Shown: positions 16,599 through 25,567 of the stretch, piece by piece
Layout of the letters: each line of letters starts with the position of its first letter
How positions within the stretch are numbered: position 1 is the first letter of the stretch
Assembly: GCA_020162035.1 (NCBI GenBank)
Contig: JAIUNM010000021.1
Location: forward strand, 1 to 61,596
DNA length: 61,596 nt
DNA from: Bacteroidota bacterium
GTDB taxonomy: Bacteria > Bacteroidota > Bacteroidia > B-17B0 > Aurantibacillaceae
Direction of reading: 5' to 3'
Position numbers and translations under genes: made by a program
Notes under the pieces: model-generated
What the model saw: the letters and a program-made list of their open reading frames with translations, nothing else
Database searches by the model: none
Told to the model about the DNA's origin: nothing

Positions 16599-16606
16599 CA
16601 AAGATA
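16599..16606 (-). promoter_or_regulatory. -7 box upstream of the Cys-rich acidic gene
   Basis: TATCTTTG on the minus strand fits TAnnTTTG perfectly and ends five bases before GTG 16593. This supports that start and suggests a leaderless message. No -33 TTG is evident at normal spacing. Confidence 0.55.
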
Positions 16607-16683
16607 ATGAAATTAACTTATATTTAACACTAGTTTTTAGTTAAAATAGTTAAATTTGTGTTTAAAATAAGCTGATTTTACTC

Positions 16684-17100
16684 ATGAAACGTCAAATTTT
16701 AGTTTTAATCTTAATTTTTTGTGGTTTTACCTTGTTTGCACAGCAAGTACAAAATAGTAACTACAATACAGTTGGGTATATTAAAGAAAACGGAACCATT
16801 CAAAATCAAAATTATAACACTATTGGGTATATAAAAGATAATGGAACTGTGCAAAATCAAAATTATAACACTATTGGATACATAAAAGATAATGGGACTA
16901 TTCAAAATCAAAACTACAATACTATTGGGTACATAAAAGATAATGGAACCATTCAAAATCAAAACTACAATACTATTGGGTACATAAAAGACGATGGAAC
17001 CATTCAAAACCAAAATTACAACACAATTGGTTATGTAAAAAACATAAACAAAAAATGGGCTGCAGCTGCGGTCTTTTTTTTCTTCTTTAAATTAAACTAA
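16684..17100 (+). CDS. Five-repeat beta-flower-type exported protein
   Basis: A 138-residue protein. A signal peptide (about 1-20, ending LFAQ) is followed by five 17-residue repeats with consensus NYNTIGYIKDNGTIQNQ, a sixth partial copy, and a hydrophobic C-terminus (WAAAAVFFFFF) that could anchor it. It matches what I recall as the 5-fold beta-flower family of Bacteroidota, in which each repeat forms one blade. The role is unknown. It lies six bases upstream of hppD on the same strand and is likely co-transcribed, although a functional link is not obvious. Confidence 0.85.
   Translation: MKRQILVLILIFCGFTLFAQQVQNSNYNTVGYIKENGTIQNQNYNTIGYIKDNGTVQNQNYNTIGYIKDNGTIQNQNYNTIGYIKDNGTIQNQNYNTIGYIKDDGTIQNQNYNTIGYVKNINKKWAAAAVFFFFFKLN
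16759..17013 (+). repeat. Five tandem 51-bp repeats within the beta-flower gene
   Basis: Five in-frame units of 51 bp (17 codons) run from 16759 to 17013, with a partial copy to about 17043. Neighbouring units differ mainly at synonymous positions, so unit number could change by slippage or recombination without a frameshift. Confidence 0.85.
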
Positions 17101-17106
17101 TAAATT

Positions 17107-18273
17107 ATGACAACTAAAAAAATAGAAAACGTTGAATATGGATTAGAAAAAATTTTTGACGGAGCGCAAGATTTTTTACCATTATTAGGCACAGATTATG
17201 TTGAGTTTTATGTGGGTAACGCAAAACAAGCAGCACATTACTATAAAACAGCTTTCGGGTTTCAATCATTAGCTTATAGTGGATTAGAAACTGGTAATCG
17301 AGAAGCCGCCTCTTATGTATTAGTTCAAAATAAAATTAGAATTGTTTTAACAACAGCACTAAACAGCAACTCGCACATTGGTGAGCATGTAAAAAAACAT
17401 GGCGATGGTGTAAAAGTAAATGCGTTGTGGGTTGAAGATGCTCGTAAATCGTTTGAAGAAACGGTTAAACGTGGGGCTAAACCTTTTATGGAACCTAAAG
17501 TTGAAAAAGACGAAAACGGCGAAGTTGTTCGTGCGGGGATTTACGCTCCTTATGGCGAAACCATTCACATGTTTGTTGAGCGTAAAAATTATAATGGTGT
17601 ATTTTTACCAGGTTACGTTAAATGGAATTCAGATTATAACCCAAGCCCTGTTGGATTTAAATTTGTAGATCATATGGTTGCAAATACAGACTGGGATAGA
17701 ATGAACGTAGCAATGAAATGGTATGAAGATGTAATGGGTTTTGTTAACTTTTTAAGTTTTGACGATAAACAAATTACTACCGAATACTCTGCTTTAATGA
17801 GCAAAGTTATGAGTAACGGTAACGGTCGAATTAAATACCCTATTAACGAACCAGCAAAAGGTAAAAAGAAATCTCAAATAGAAGAGTATATAGATTTTTA
17901 TGAAGGTGAAGGTGTACAACATTTAGCTTTAGCAACAGACGATATTATTACAACTGTTGGTCAATTAAAAGCACGCGGGGTTGAATTTTTACCTCCGCCA
18001 CCTCAAGCATATTATGATGAAATCCCAAAAAGATTGGGTGTACATAAAGATATGATGAAAGAGGATTTAAAAAAATTACAAGAACTTTCTATTTTAGTTG
18101 ATGCCGATGAAGACGGATATTTATTACAAATTTTTACCAAACCGTTAGAAGACAGACCTACTTTGTTTTTCGAGATTATACAACGTATGGGCGCTACAGG
18201 CTTTGGCGCGGGTAATTTTAAAGCCTTGTTTGAAAGTATTGAAAGAGAACAAGCCCTTAGGGGTACATTATAA
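17107..18273 (+). CDS. hppD: 4-hydroxyphenylpyruvate dioxygenase
   Basis: A 388-residue non-haem iron dioxygenase that converts 4-hydroxyphenylpyruvate to homogentisate in tyrosine catabolism. Two vicinal-oxygen-chelate domains are seen. Iron ligands are His in FVDHMVAN (about 192), His in VQHLALATDDI (about 273) and Glu in LFFEIIQRMG (about 353). The C-terminal GFGAGNFKALFESIEREQ is diagnostic. No homogentisate dioxygenase or other tyrosine-degradation gene is in this window. An intrinsic terminator follows directly. Confidence 0.97.
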   Translation: MTTKKIENVEYGLEKIFDGAQDFLPLLGTDYVEFYVGNAKQAAHYYKTAFGFQSLAYSGLETGNREAASYVLVQNKIRIVLTTALNSNSHIGEHVKKHGDGVKVNALWVEDARKSFEETVKRGAKPFMEPKVEKDENGEVVRAGIYAPYGETIHMFVERKNYNGVFLPGYVKWNSDYNPSPVGFKFVDHMVANTDWDRMNVAMKWYEDVMGFVNFLSFDDKQITTEYSALMSKVMSNGNGRIKYPINEPAKGKKKSQIEEYIDFYEGEGVQHLALATDDIITTVGQLKARGVEFLPPPPQAYYDEIPKRLGVHKDMMKEDLKKLQELSILVDADEDGYLLQIFTKPLEDRPTLFFEIIQRMGATGFGAGNFKALFESIEREQALRGTL

Positions 18274-18284
18274 AAACTTAAATT

Positions 18285-18309
18285 AAAAGCGAGAACACAT
18301 CTCGCTTTT
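18285..18309 (+). terminator. Intrinsic terminator after hppD
   Basis: The stem AAAAGCGAG / CTCGCTTTT (9 bp, loop AACACAT) is followed by more T. It starts 12 bases after the hppD stop. Confidence 0.88.
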
Positions 18310-18410
18310 TTATTTTAATAATTATGTTGTGTATGATTTATCTCAGAATTATAAAACTTACGCTTTTGATTAATTATTTAAATTAATTTTATACTCATAT
18401 TTTTAATTAA

Positions 18411-19091
18411 ATGAAATATAAAATATCTATAATCTTAATATTCTTTAGCTGTTTTTTATTTAGTCAAAATCAAAAACTAATTGGTACATGGGAAGGGAGC
18501 GGCGAAACAATACAATTAAACGCAAAAACAATAAACTATTATGGTAAATTGTACAGTTATAGTTGTACATCAAATGTTATTACAATACAAACAGATCAAG
18601 GAGAAGCGCAATTTGAATATATTGTTGATGGGAAATATTTAACATTAAAAAGTAATGGTGAAACGGCAATTTATGTAAAAACCTCAAATAAAAACCAACA
18701 AACAGAAACACCACAAGGAAACATTAAAAACAATTCTGGGTCGGTTGATCAAAGTTTGGTAGGAAAATGGTGTTATGTAAATGTAAACTCAACAAACTCT
18801 GGCGGTTCAAGCACAAGCGAATGTATAACGCTTTACGCTAATGGAACTTACGAGTATTATTCAGAAAGTTCAATGAGTGTAAACACTAATGAATATGCTG
18901 GAGGAACAAACAATCAATCTTCAGATAGCGGAACTTGGCGAGTAGCAGGAAACACAATAATTGCAAATTCAAAAACACAAGGAACAAAAACATATTCCTT
19001 GCAAAAAGTTAATCACCCTAAAAATGGCGACCCCATGATTGTTATTGATGGAAGAGCCTATGCAACATATTATCAAAAAAAACCTTGGTAA
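18411..19091 (+). CDS. Exported two-domain lipocalin-like protein
   Basis: A 226-residue protein with a signal peptide (about 1-18, ending FLFSQ) and two similar beta-rich halves. Each opens with a Gly-x-Trp strand (KLIGTWEGSGE at about 22 and SLVGKWCYVNV at about 115). The second also has SDSGTWRVAGNTI. These are the hallmarks of lipocalin-like domains of Bacteroidota exported proteins. A polar Gln/Asn/Ser linker joins the halves. The ligand and role are unknown. It is convergent with the next gene. Confidence 0.7.
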   Translation: MKYKISIILIFFSCFLFSQNQKLIGTWEGSGETIQLNAKTINYYGKLYSYSCTSNVITIQTDQGEAQFEYIVDGKYLTLKSNGETAIYVKTSNKNQQTETPQGNIKNNSGSVDQSLVGKWCYVNVNSTNSGGSSTSECITLYANGTYEYYSESSMSVNTNEYAGGTNNQSSDSGTWRVAGNTIIANSKTQGTKTYSLQKVNHPKNGDPMIVIDGRAYATYYQKKPW

Positions 19092-19103
19092 ATATAATTT
19101 TAG

Positions 19104-19874
19104 TTAATATAATTTTATATCGCCAAATATGTTTTTACATAAATAAATAAATCCGTTCCAATTACAAGTTTCGTCAATAAGCATTTTATTTATATACTTC
19201 GACTTTATTTTGTATTCATCAACGGTGGTACAGCCTCCATCATTAACAAAGTTTATTTCGTTTTCAAACCTTAAATAACATTTTAAATTCTCTTTTGATA
19301 AAATAATTGTTTTAAGCAAACTATATTTGTTTGATCCGTATTTTCCTTTGTATAATTTAGCACAATAGTTTTCTTTTAATTTTATTATTTCAACTTTTGA
19401 TGAATTTGAATGAAAACAACCACTAGAAGTGTAGTTTATAATTAATGTGTCGTTTGTTTTAAGATTAACTAATGTGTTTTGCGGATAATTTAATAAACTG
19501 TCTAAACAAATTCTTACTTCATTAACATTTTCTTTTTTTAATTTAATTCTTTTTGATATTTCTTGATTAAATTTATTTTTAAAAGAAATTAAATAATCCT
19601 CAACGGGTATATTTACTAATTTAAACACGTTTTGCGAAAACTGTTTTGGAATAAGTTTATACGCATTTAAATTGTTTGTTGTCGAACTAAAATATATTGT
19701 ATCATTTATGTAAACGCTATTATTAGTGTTTCTGCAATCATAAACAAATAGTTTTAATTCTGTTAGGTTTTGCTTTTGCGATAAACAATTATTAAAACAA
19801 AAAACAAATACAATTATTATAAATGTTTTTAATTCTAAAAATTTTTTATTGTAATTGTTTTGTTTTAATTTCAT
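19104..19874 (-). CDS. Exported protein of unknown function
   Basis: A 256-residue protein. A Lys/Asn-rich start precedes a hydrophobic segment (about 17-32, ending NNCLSQ), probably a signal peptide with Cys near the cleavage site. The mature part is beta-strand and Lys rich, with several Cys (SSGCFHSNS, GGCTTVDEY, ETCNWNGF). No family is recognised. It follows the PD40 gene on the same strand after about 27 nt and may be co-transcribed. Confidence 0.6.
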   Translation of the reverse strand: MKLKQNNYNKKFLELKTFIIIVFVFCFNNCLSQKQNLTELKLFVYDCRNTNNSVYINDTIYFSSTTNNLNAYKLIPKQFSQNVFKLVNIPVEDYLISFKNKFNQEISKRIKLKKENVNEVRICLDSLLNYPQNTLVNLKTNDTLIINYTSSGCFHSNSSKVEIIKLKENYCAKLYKGKYGSNKYSLLKTIILSKENLKCYLRFENEINFVNDGGCTTVDEYKIKSKYINKMLIDETCNWNGFIYLCKNIFGDIKLY

Positions 19875-19901
19875 TATAATTATTTTTTTATAAATAAATT
19901 T

Positions 19902-20945
19902 TTATTCCGTTAACGTAACTATTACAATTTTACCTTCTTGTGTAATTAAACTTAATTGTACTCCTCCAACAAATTGTTTACCGTCAGCAGAAAAAGACAC
20001 AAGTCCCGCCCATCGAGCATGACCCTCATAATGCTTACTGGTTTTATCATTAAAATATGATATTCTTTTTTTGTCAGATCCATCTGCATTCATTATCCAC
20101 CAGTCGGTTCCTTTATTTTTATTGTTTAAATTACTCATCCAAACAATTTTAGTTCCATCGGGTGTAAAAACAGAATGCTCGTTGTAACCTTCTGTTGTTA
20201 GTTTTTTTAGGTTTGTGCCACTTGTATCAATTGTATAAATTTGTTGTGTCCAAACAGATTTTTCTGTCATACTACTACAAAAAACAAGTTGTTTATCATC
20301 TGGCGAAAAACCATAACATTCATAAAAACCATCACCTTTTGGCTCTATCGTTTTAATATTTTTTACTAATGGTGTAGTATCATTTAAAAAATCAAAATCA
20401 GCGGTTTTAATTACCCAAAAGCCAAATGTTTGGGTTGGACTTATAAATTTGGGTCGTAGCTTTCTTTCTGTCCATACAATTTTTTTACCATTGTTTGAAA
20501 AACGCGGCGCAATAATGCCGTGGTCATAATCATTTGGTTCATCAATTAGTTTAAATGCTTTTTTGCCGTCTTTACTTATCAACCAAACATCGCAATAAGC
20601 CCCAAAACCAGGTAAAGCATCGGTAGATGAGCCTTTGTGTTCTTTTTTTTCGACAACCGCAATTAACCATTTACCAGAGGGGTGCCACGCCATATTTGCA
20701 ATGTGTTTGTTTGGAAGTAAACTGTTGTTACACGTTATACAGGTGTCTTTTGTTCCATCGGGTAAAGACAAATAAATGTCGTAATACTTATCGCTTCCTT
20801 TTTTTGAATAAGCAATTAAATTAGAACCCGATACATCCCAACTACAATCTAAACCTGATTTTTGAAACATTTTTATTTTTACCTCTTGCGAAATACAAAT
20901 TTGAGTTATAAATGAAATAAGGACTATGAATAAATTTTTGTTCAT
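19902..20945 (-). CDS. Exported WD40-like (PD40/TolB-type) beta-propeller protein
   Basis: A 347-residue protein with a signal peptide (about 1-19, ending CISQ). PD40 repeats are marked by AWHPSGKWLIAV, APRFSNNGKKIVWTE, GFSPDDKQLVFCSS, VFTPDGTKIVWMS and SFSADGKQFVGG, typically six blades. Each carries the Ser/Asp-Pro-Asp-Gly-Lys turn of TolB-like propellers. It is probably periplasmic and protein- or glycan-binding; no partner is evident. Related propellers occur in the T9SS protein PorE, but this one is a stand-alone domain. Confidence 0.85.
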   Translation of the reverse strand: MNKNLFIVLISFITQICISQEVKIKMFQKSGLDCSWDVSGSNLIAYSKKGSDKYYDIYLSLPDGTKDTCITCNNSLLPNKHIANMAWHPSGKWLIAVVEKKEHKGSSTDALPGFGAYCDVWLISKDGKKAFKLIDEPNDYDHGIIAPRFSNNGKKIVWTERKLRPKFISPTQTFGFWVIKTADFDFLNDTTPLVKNIKTIEPKGDGFYECYGFSPDDKQLVFCSSMTEKSVWTQQIYTIDTSGTNLKKLTTEGYNEHSVFTPDGTKIVWMSNLNNKNKGTDWWIMNADGSDKKRISYFNDKTSKHYEGHARWAGLVSFSADGKQFVGGVQLSLITQEGKIVIVTLTE

Positions 20946-20968
20946 GAGTTTTATTTCGTTAAAAAAAC

Positions 20969-22852
20969 CTACCTTCCCAAATGTATTAACAACACATTTA
21001 CATCAGCAGGGTTAATACCGCTAATGCGCGAGGCTTGACCTATGGTTGATGGTTTAAATTTTTTAAATTTTTCGGTAGCTTCTAATCCTAAACTTTTAAC
21101 AGCGTTGTAATCAAAATTAATTGGGATTTTATATTCTTCCAAACGTTTTAATTTATCGGCATTTTCTTTTTCGCGCTCAATGTAACCATCGTACTTTATT
21201 AATATTTCGGCTTGCTCTACGGTTTCGTTATTAAAATTTTTAATAAAGTTGCTTAAGCTTTCGTCGTGTTTAATTAAATCGTTAATTGAAATATTTGGGC
21301 GAGATAATACATTAAAATAACGCCATTTTTGTGTTAATGGGGCTGACTCTATACTTTCTAAAAAAGGATTAACAACATTAGGTTCGGCACTGTTGTTTTT
21401 AAAGTAGTGTATAATTTCTTCGTAATTTTTTGTTTTTAATTTTACTGTATCATATCTTAACTTGCTTGCTAAACCTAAGTTGTAAGATAATTCTGTAAGT
21501 CTTACATCTGCATTGTCTTGCCTTAACAACAGGCGATATTCTGCTCTACTTGTAAACATACGGTAAGGTTCATCGGTGCCTTTGTTAACTAAATCATCAA
21601 TTAAAACACCTATGTAGGCTTCGTATCTATTTAAAATTAAAGGGTCTTTTTGATTTACTTTTAAGTGTGCGTTAATACCTGCCATTAAACCTTGGCAAGC
21701 AGCCTCTTCATATCCGGTAGTTCCATTAATTTGTCCGGCAAAATATAAATTTTCAACTAACTGAGTTTCTAAAGTTAGTTTGAGTTGAGTTGGTGGGAAG
21801 TAATCATACTCTATAGCATAACCCGGACGAAACATTTTTGCGTTTTCTAATCCTGGTATTTGTTGTAAAGCTTTATACTGAACATCTTCTGGCAACGATG
21901 AGGAAAAACCATTTAAATAAATTTCTACGGTGTTCCAACCTTCTGGTTCAACAAACAATTGATGTCTTTCTCTTTCGCTAAAGCGGTTTATTTTATCTTC
22001 AATGCTTGGGCAATAGCGCGGGCCTAAACCTTGAATGCGCCCTTGAAACATTGGCGATTTTTCGAAACCTGTTTTTAATATTTCGTGTACTTTAGGGTTA
22101 GTATAAGTTATATGGCAGGGTAGTTGTTTTTTTTCGCCATTCATAAAAGGCGATGTGTTTTGTAAGTATGAAAATTTATCTAACACCTCATCACCTTGCT
22201 GTTCTTCCATTTTAGAATAATTGAGGCTTCGTCCGTCAATTCTTGGAGGGGTTCCTGTTTTCATTCGCCCTGATTCAAAACCTAATTTAATTAATTGTTC
22301 AGTAATTCCATAACTTGCGCTTTCGCCACTTCGTCCACCACCCAATTGTTTTTCGCCAATATGAATTAATCCATTTAAAAAAGTTCCATTAGTTAAAACA
22401 ACTGCTTTTGCTTTAAACTCAAGCCCCATACCGGTTACAACACCTTCAACCGTTTTTCCATCTTTACTAATGAGTAAACCTTTACACATGTCTTGCCAAA
22501 AATCAACGTTGGGAGTTTGTTCTAACATTTCGCGCCAAAGCGCGGCAAACAACATTCTATCGTTTTGCGTACGTGGGCTCCACATGGCAGGACCTTTACT
22601 TCGGTTTAACATACGAAATTGAATTGCAGATTTATCAGAAACAATTCCGCTATAACCACCAAGGGCATCTATCTCTCGAACAATTTGACCTTTAGCAATA
22701 CCGCCCATAGCAGGGTTACAACTCATTTGTGCAATGGTTTGCATATTCATGGTAAGCAACAAAACTTTACTTCCCATGTTGGCAGCAGCAGCGGCTGCCT
22801 CGCATCCGGCATGACCAGCACCAACAACTATAACATCGTATTGAGTTTGCAT
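20969..22852 (-). CDS. mnmG: tRNA uridine-5-carboxymethylaminomethyl modification enzyme MnmG (GidA)
   Basis: A 627-residue FAD/NADH enzyme that acts with MnmE to modify wobble U34. Visible are the FAD-binding [19 protein letters not shown], the signature [23 protein letters not shown], the catalytic-Cys segment [14 protein letters not shown] and the family motif [22 protein letters not shown] 22852 is preferred over a TTG four codons upstream because the latter lies in the -7 box TATCTTTG (22869-22862). mnmG is close to oriC in many bacteria; here no mnmE or rsmG is adjacent, but parS sites lie about 20 kb away. Confidence 0.97.
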   Translation of the reverse strand: MQTQYDVIVVGAGHAGCEAAAAAANMGSKVLLLTMNMQTIAQMSCNPAMGGIAKGQIVREIDALGGYSGIVSDKSAIQFRMLNRSKGPAMWSPRTQNDRMLFAALWREMLEQTPNVDFWQDMCKGLLISKDGKTVEGVVTGMGLEFKAKAVVLTNGTFLNGLIHIGEKQLGGGRSGESASYGITEQLIKLGFESGRMKTGTPPRIDGRSLNYSKMEEQQGDEVLDKFSYLQNTSPFMNGEKKQLPCHITYTNPKVHEILKTGFEKSPMFQGRIQGLGPRYCPSIEDKINRFSERERHQLFVEPEGWNTVEIYLNGFSSSLPEDVQYKALQQIPGLENAKMFRPGYAIEYDYFPPTQLKLTLETQLVENLYFAGQINGTTGYEEAACQGLMAGINAHLKVNQKDPLILNRYEAYIGVLIDDLVNKGTDEPYRMFTSRAEYRLLLRQDNADVRLTELSYNLGLASKLRYDTVKLKTKNYEEIIHYFKNNSAEPNVVNPFLESIESAPLTQKWRYFNVLSRPNISINDLIKHDESLSNFIKNFNNETVEQAEILIKYDGYIEREKENADKLKRLEEYKIPINFDYNAVKSLGLEATEKFKKFKPSTIGQASRISGINPADVNVLLIHLGR

Positions 22853-22861
22853 TAAGTTGTG

Positions 22862-22869
22862 CAAAGATA
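22862..22869 (-). promoter_or_regulatory. -7 box of mnmG
   Basis: TATCTTTG on the minus strand matches TAnnTTTG and ends nine bases before ATG 22852, giving a leader of only a few bases. No -33 at standard spacing was found. Confidence 0.55.
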
Positions 22870-22973
22870 CAATTTAGTATTAAATAATATTAAAAACAAA
22901 ATGTTGATATAAGTTAAAGGCAAAAGAAATAATTTCATCTATAAAATACGCTAAACGTATACAGCAAACCTTG

Positions 22974-22982
22974 TTATCAACA
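22974..22982 (+). other. Single DnaA-box-like 9-mer
   Basis: TTATCAACA differs by one base from the DnaA box TTATCCACA. It lies in the 180-nt AT-rich gap between mnmG and the radical-SAM gene. One box is weak evidence for an origin; it is listed because mnmG and nearby parS sites make origin proximity plausible. Confidence 0.25.
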
Positions 22983-23034
22983 AAAATTATTTAGAAAAAC
23001 TTTTACACTAATTATTATTACTACTTTTACATAA

Positions 23035-24657
23035 ATGTCTGTTTTACTTACAACCCTTAATTCTAAATACATTCACTTAAACTTAGCAATTAGGTTGTTA
23101 TATCATTTAAACAAAGAGAGCCATAAGTTAAAACTAAAAGAATTTACCATTAAAGAAGATAAATTAAGCATTGCAAAACACTGTGCCGAGTTTAATGTTG
23201 TTGCTTTTAGTTGTTATATATGGAACATTACACAAACACTTGAAGTTTGTAAATTAATAAAACAAATTAACCCAAGTTGTAAAATTTTGTTGGGTGGACC
23301 CGAAGTTAGTTACGAAAACAAAGAAATTATCTTACTTGATTACGTTGATTTTATAATAGAAGGGGAAGGGGAAGTTGCTTTTGAAGAATTTTTAAATTGT
23401 AACGGAAACTACGAAAACGTTAGTAATTTAGTTTACAAACATAATAGCGAAATAAAAAGAAATAAGCCAGCCTTAAATTTTGATTTAAAAAAACTAGAAA
23501 ACATTAATCCTTATATTGATGATTCACCAGAAGAACTTAATAAAAAAGTATGTTATATAGAAACAAGTAGGGGTTGCCCTTACAAATGCGAATTTTGTTT
23601 AGCAAGTTTAGATAATAAAGTACGTTATTTACCAACAACCACCATAAAAGAACACCTTTTGTTTTTAATGCAAAACGGGCGAACCATAAAGTTTTTAGAC
23701 CGAACATTTAATATTAAGCGCGATTTTACTTTAGAAATTTTTGAATTTATATTAAATAATCATCGAGCAGAAAATATTTTTCAGTTTGAAATTACGGCCG
23801 ATATTTTACACCCAGATATTATTAAATTTATAAACGAACGGGTTCCAAAAAACCTGTTTAGATTTGAAATAGGCATACAAACCGTTAATAAAGCCGCAAA
23901 CTTAGAAGTAAGTAGAAAACAAAATTTTGAAAAAACAAAAAACATAATTTTACAGGTTCAAGATAAGGTTGAACTTCATTTAGATTTAATTGTTGGTTTA
24001 CCGCTTGATTATTGGAACGATATAAAATATAGTTTTGAAGAGGTTTTTAAATTACAGGCACCCGAATTACAATTAGGTTTTTTAAAGTTTTTAAAAGGAA
24101 CTACAATGCGTGATAAAGCGCAACACGAATATATTTTTGACCCCTACCCACCCTACCAAATAATTAAAAGTAAATATTTAAACGAAATAGAATTAGAAGA
24201 TATTGTAAAATTAGAACACGCCTTAGAAATATATTGGAATGGAAAAAAAGCAATAAATACATTAAAACACGTTACTGAGCATTACAGCAGTTTTGATTTT
24301 TTATTGGGTTTAGGAAAATATTTTGGTACTCAAAAAGATTACCATAAATATAGTTTAGATGATGTGTTTATTATTTTAAATGACTTTATACTTACAAATT
24401 ATAACAACGATGTGGTATTAAAAGAATTGGTTGCCATTGATTATTATTTACATCATAAAGTAAAACCAAAACCGTTGTTAATAAATGAACTGGATAAAAA
24501 ACTAAAATTTGAACTGTTAGAAAAAAACAAATTGAATCACCACAAATACAGGTTTGTGGCCTTACCTATAAGTTTTGATTTTAAAACAAAATGTGTTAAA
24601 AATGAAAACGTATTATTTATACAATACGATGGAATAAATAAAGCGATTGTTGTTTAA
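23035..24657 (+). CDS. B12-binding/radical-SAM protein with DUF4080 domain
   Basis: A 540-residue protein. The N-terminal 130 residues form a cobalamin-binding-like Rossmann domain (VVAFSCYIWN, KILLGGPEVSYE, VDFIIEGEGE). The radical-SAM core follows, with the 4Fe-4S motif in ETSRGCPYKCEFCLAS (three Cys, about 180-187). The C-terminal third is the DUF4080 type. Such proteins are B12-dependent methylases or rearrangement enzymes of unknown substrate. The transcription unit seems monocistronic; its stop abuts the convergent PorP gene with no spacer. Confidence 0.92.
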   Translation: MSVLLTTLNSKYIHLNLAIRLLYHLNKESHKLKLKEFTIKEDKLSIAKHCAEFNVVAFSCYIWNITQTLEVCKLIKQINPSCKILLGGPEVSYENKEIILLDYVDFIIEGEGEVAFEEFLNCNGNYENVSNLVYKHNSEIKRNKPALNFDLKKLENINPYIDDSPEELNKKVCYIETSRGCPYKCEFCLASLDNKVRYLPTTTIKEHLLFLMQNGRTIKFLDRTFNIKRDFTLEIFEFILNNHRAENIFQFEITADILHPDIIKFINERVPKNLFRFEIGIQTVNKAANLEVSRKQNFEKTKNIILQVQDKVELHLDLIVGLPLDYWNDIKYSFEEVFKLQAPELQLGFLKFLKGTTMRDKAQHEYIFDPYPPYQIIKSKYLNEIELEDIVKLEHALEIYWNGKKAINTLKHVTEHYSSFDFLLGLGKYFGTQKDYHKYSLDDVFIILNDFILTNYNNDVVLKELVAIDYYLHHKVKPKPLLINELDKKLKFELLEKNKLNHHKYRFVALPISFDFKTKCVKNENVLFIQYDGINKAIVV

Positions 24658-25548
24658 CTAAAACTCTTCGATTAAACTTAAATTTTTTCTGTTATTTTTT
24701 GATTTTAAATTAAATGAAGCTGTAACGCTATGTTGGTTATAATTTAAATCTGATAATTTACTAAACCCATAATTTAAATTATAATTTAAAGAAAACAACG
24801 TTGTTCTAAAACCAATTTTACTCATTATTTCTGAGTTGTTATTATACCCAAACCCAATTAAAAAGTATTTATGAATTATTGCGTTTGTTCCTATTTGTAA
24901 ACAATTAAAATTGTTTTGTTTATAAAACACCGTGCTTATTTGAATTAAATTTTTATCATTTACATTAAACGTATATGCTAAATGTGCGTTTGTTTGTTCT
25001 TTTAAAAAACAAGTTTTATTAGAGTATTTTTCAGTAAACATATTATTAAAACTAACGCCTCCATAAAAATTTTTATAATTTATAATTAAGGCCGAATTAA
25101 CAGCAAATTCATTTAACTTTACAGTACTATTGGTGGCTATTAGTGGCGTTGCACAATAACCAAAATATTTATAATTTCCATTTAAATAAGTTCCACTAAT
25201 TGCGGGGATAAATGTTAATCCGTTTTTTAAAATTAATTTTTTAGTAACTCCTGTTGAAAGTTTAGTGTTTGTGTTTGTATATTCAGAATTAAAGCCTGTT
25301 TCGGTTACAAAAATACCCATTTTTAATTTAGAAATGTAGCCATCAACGGAATTATGTCTTAAATTTTTGTAATAATTATTAGGTTTTGGATTTATTAAAT
25401 AAATACTTTGAATTCTTAACCCGCCATTGCTGCCAGCATAGGCCGGATTTGTAAATAGCAACGAATTATTAAAATCAATTGTATTAATTTCTTGAGAAAA
25501 TAAACTAAAGGTAAATAAAGAAAAGGCAATTAAGAATATAGATTTCAT
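24658..25548 (-). CDS. PorP/SprF family type IX secretion membrane protein
   Basis: A 296-residue outer-membrane beta-barrel-like protein with a signal peptide (ending LFSQE) and the family opening FNNSLLFTNPAYAGSNGGLRIQ, followed by alternating hydrophobic strands. PorP/SprF proteins act with T9SS, some as anchors or attachment factors for cargo such as SprB. The second member here (29060-30007) shares LFLNPSYAGSNGGFRLQ. It follows a TPR protein by 19 nt, and the pairing of PorP with TPR/SpoIIE-type sensors recurs in Bacteroidota. Confidence 0.9.
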   Translation of the reverse strand: MKSIFLIAFSLFTFSLFSQEINTIDFNNSLLFTNPAYAGSNGGLRIQSIYLINPKPNNYYKNLRHNSVDGYISKLKMGIFVTETGFNSEYTNTNTKLSTGVTKKLILKNGLTFIPAISGTYLNGNYKYFGYCATPLIATNSTVKLNEFAVNSALIINYKNFYGGVSFNNMFTEKYSNKTCFLKEQTNAHLAYTFNVNDKNLIQISTVFYKQNNFNCLQIGTNAIIHKYFLIGFGYNNNSEIMSKIGFRTTLFSLNYNLNYGFSKLSDLNYNQHSVTASFNLKSKNNRKNLSLIEEF

Positions 25549-25567
25549 AATATAGCTTTTAGCTAAA

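Noticed and set aside
16711..17013. Minus-strand ORF of 100 codons
   Set aside because: Antisense of the 51-bp repeats; the repeats keep the opposite frame open. The plus protein has a signal peptide and matches a known repeat type.
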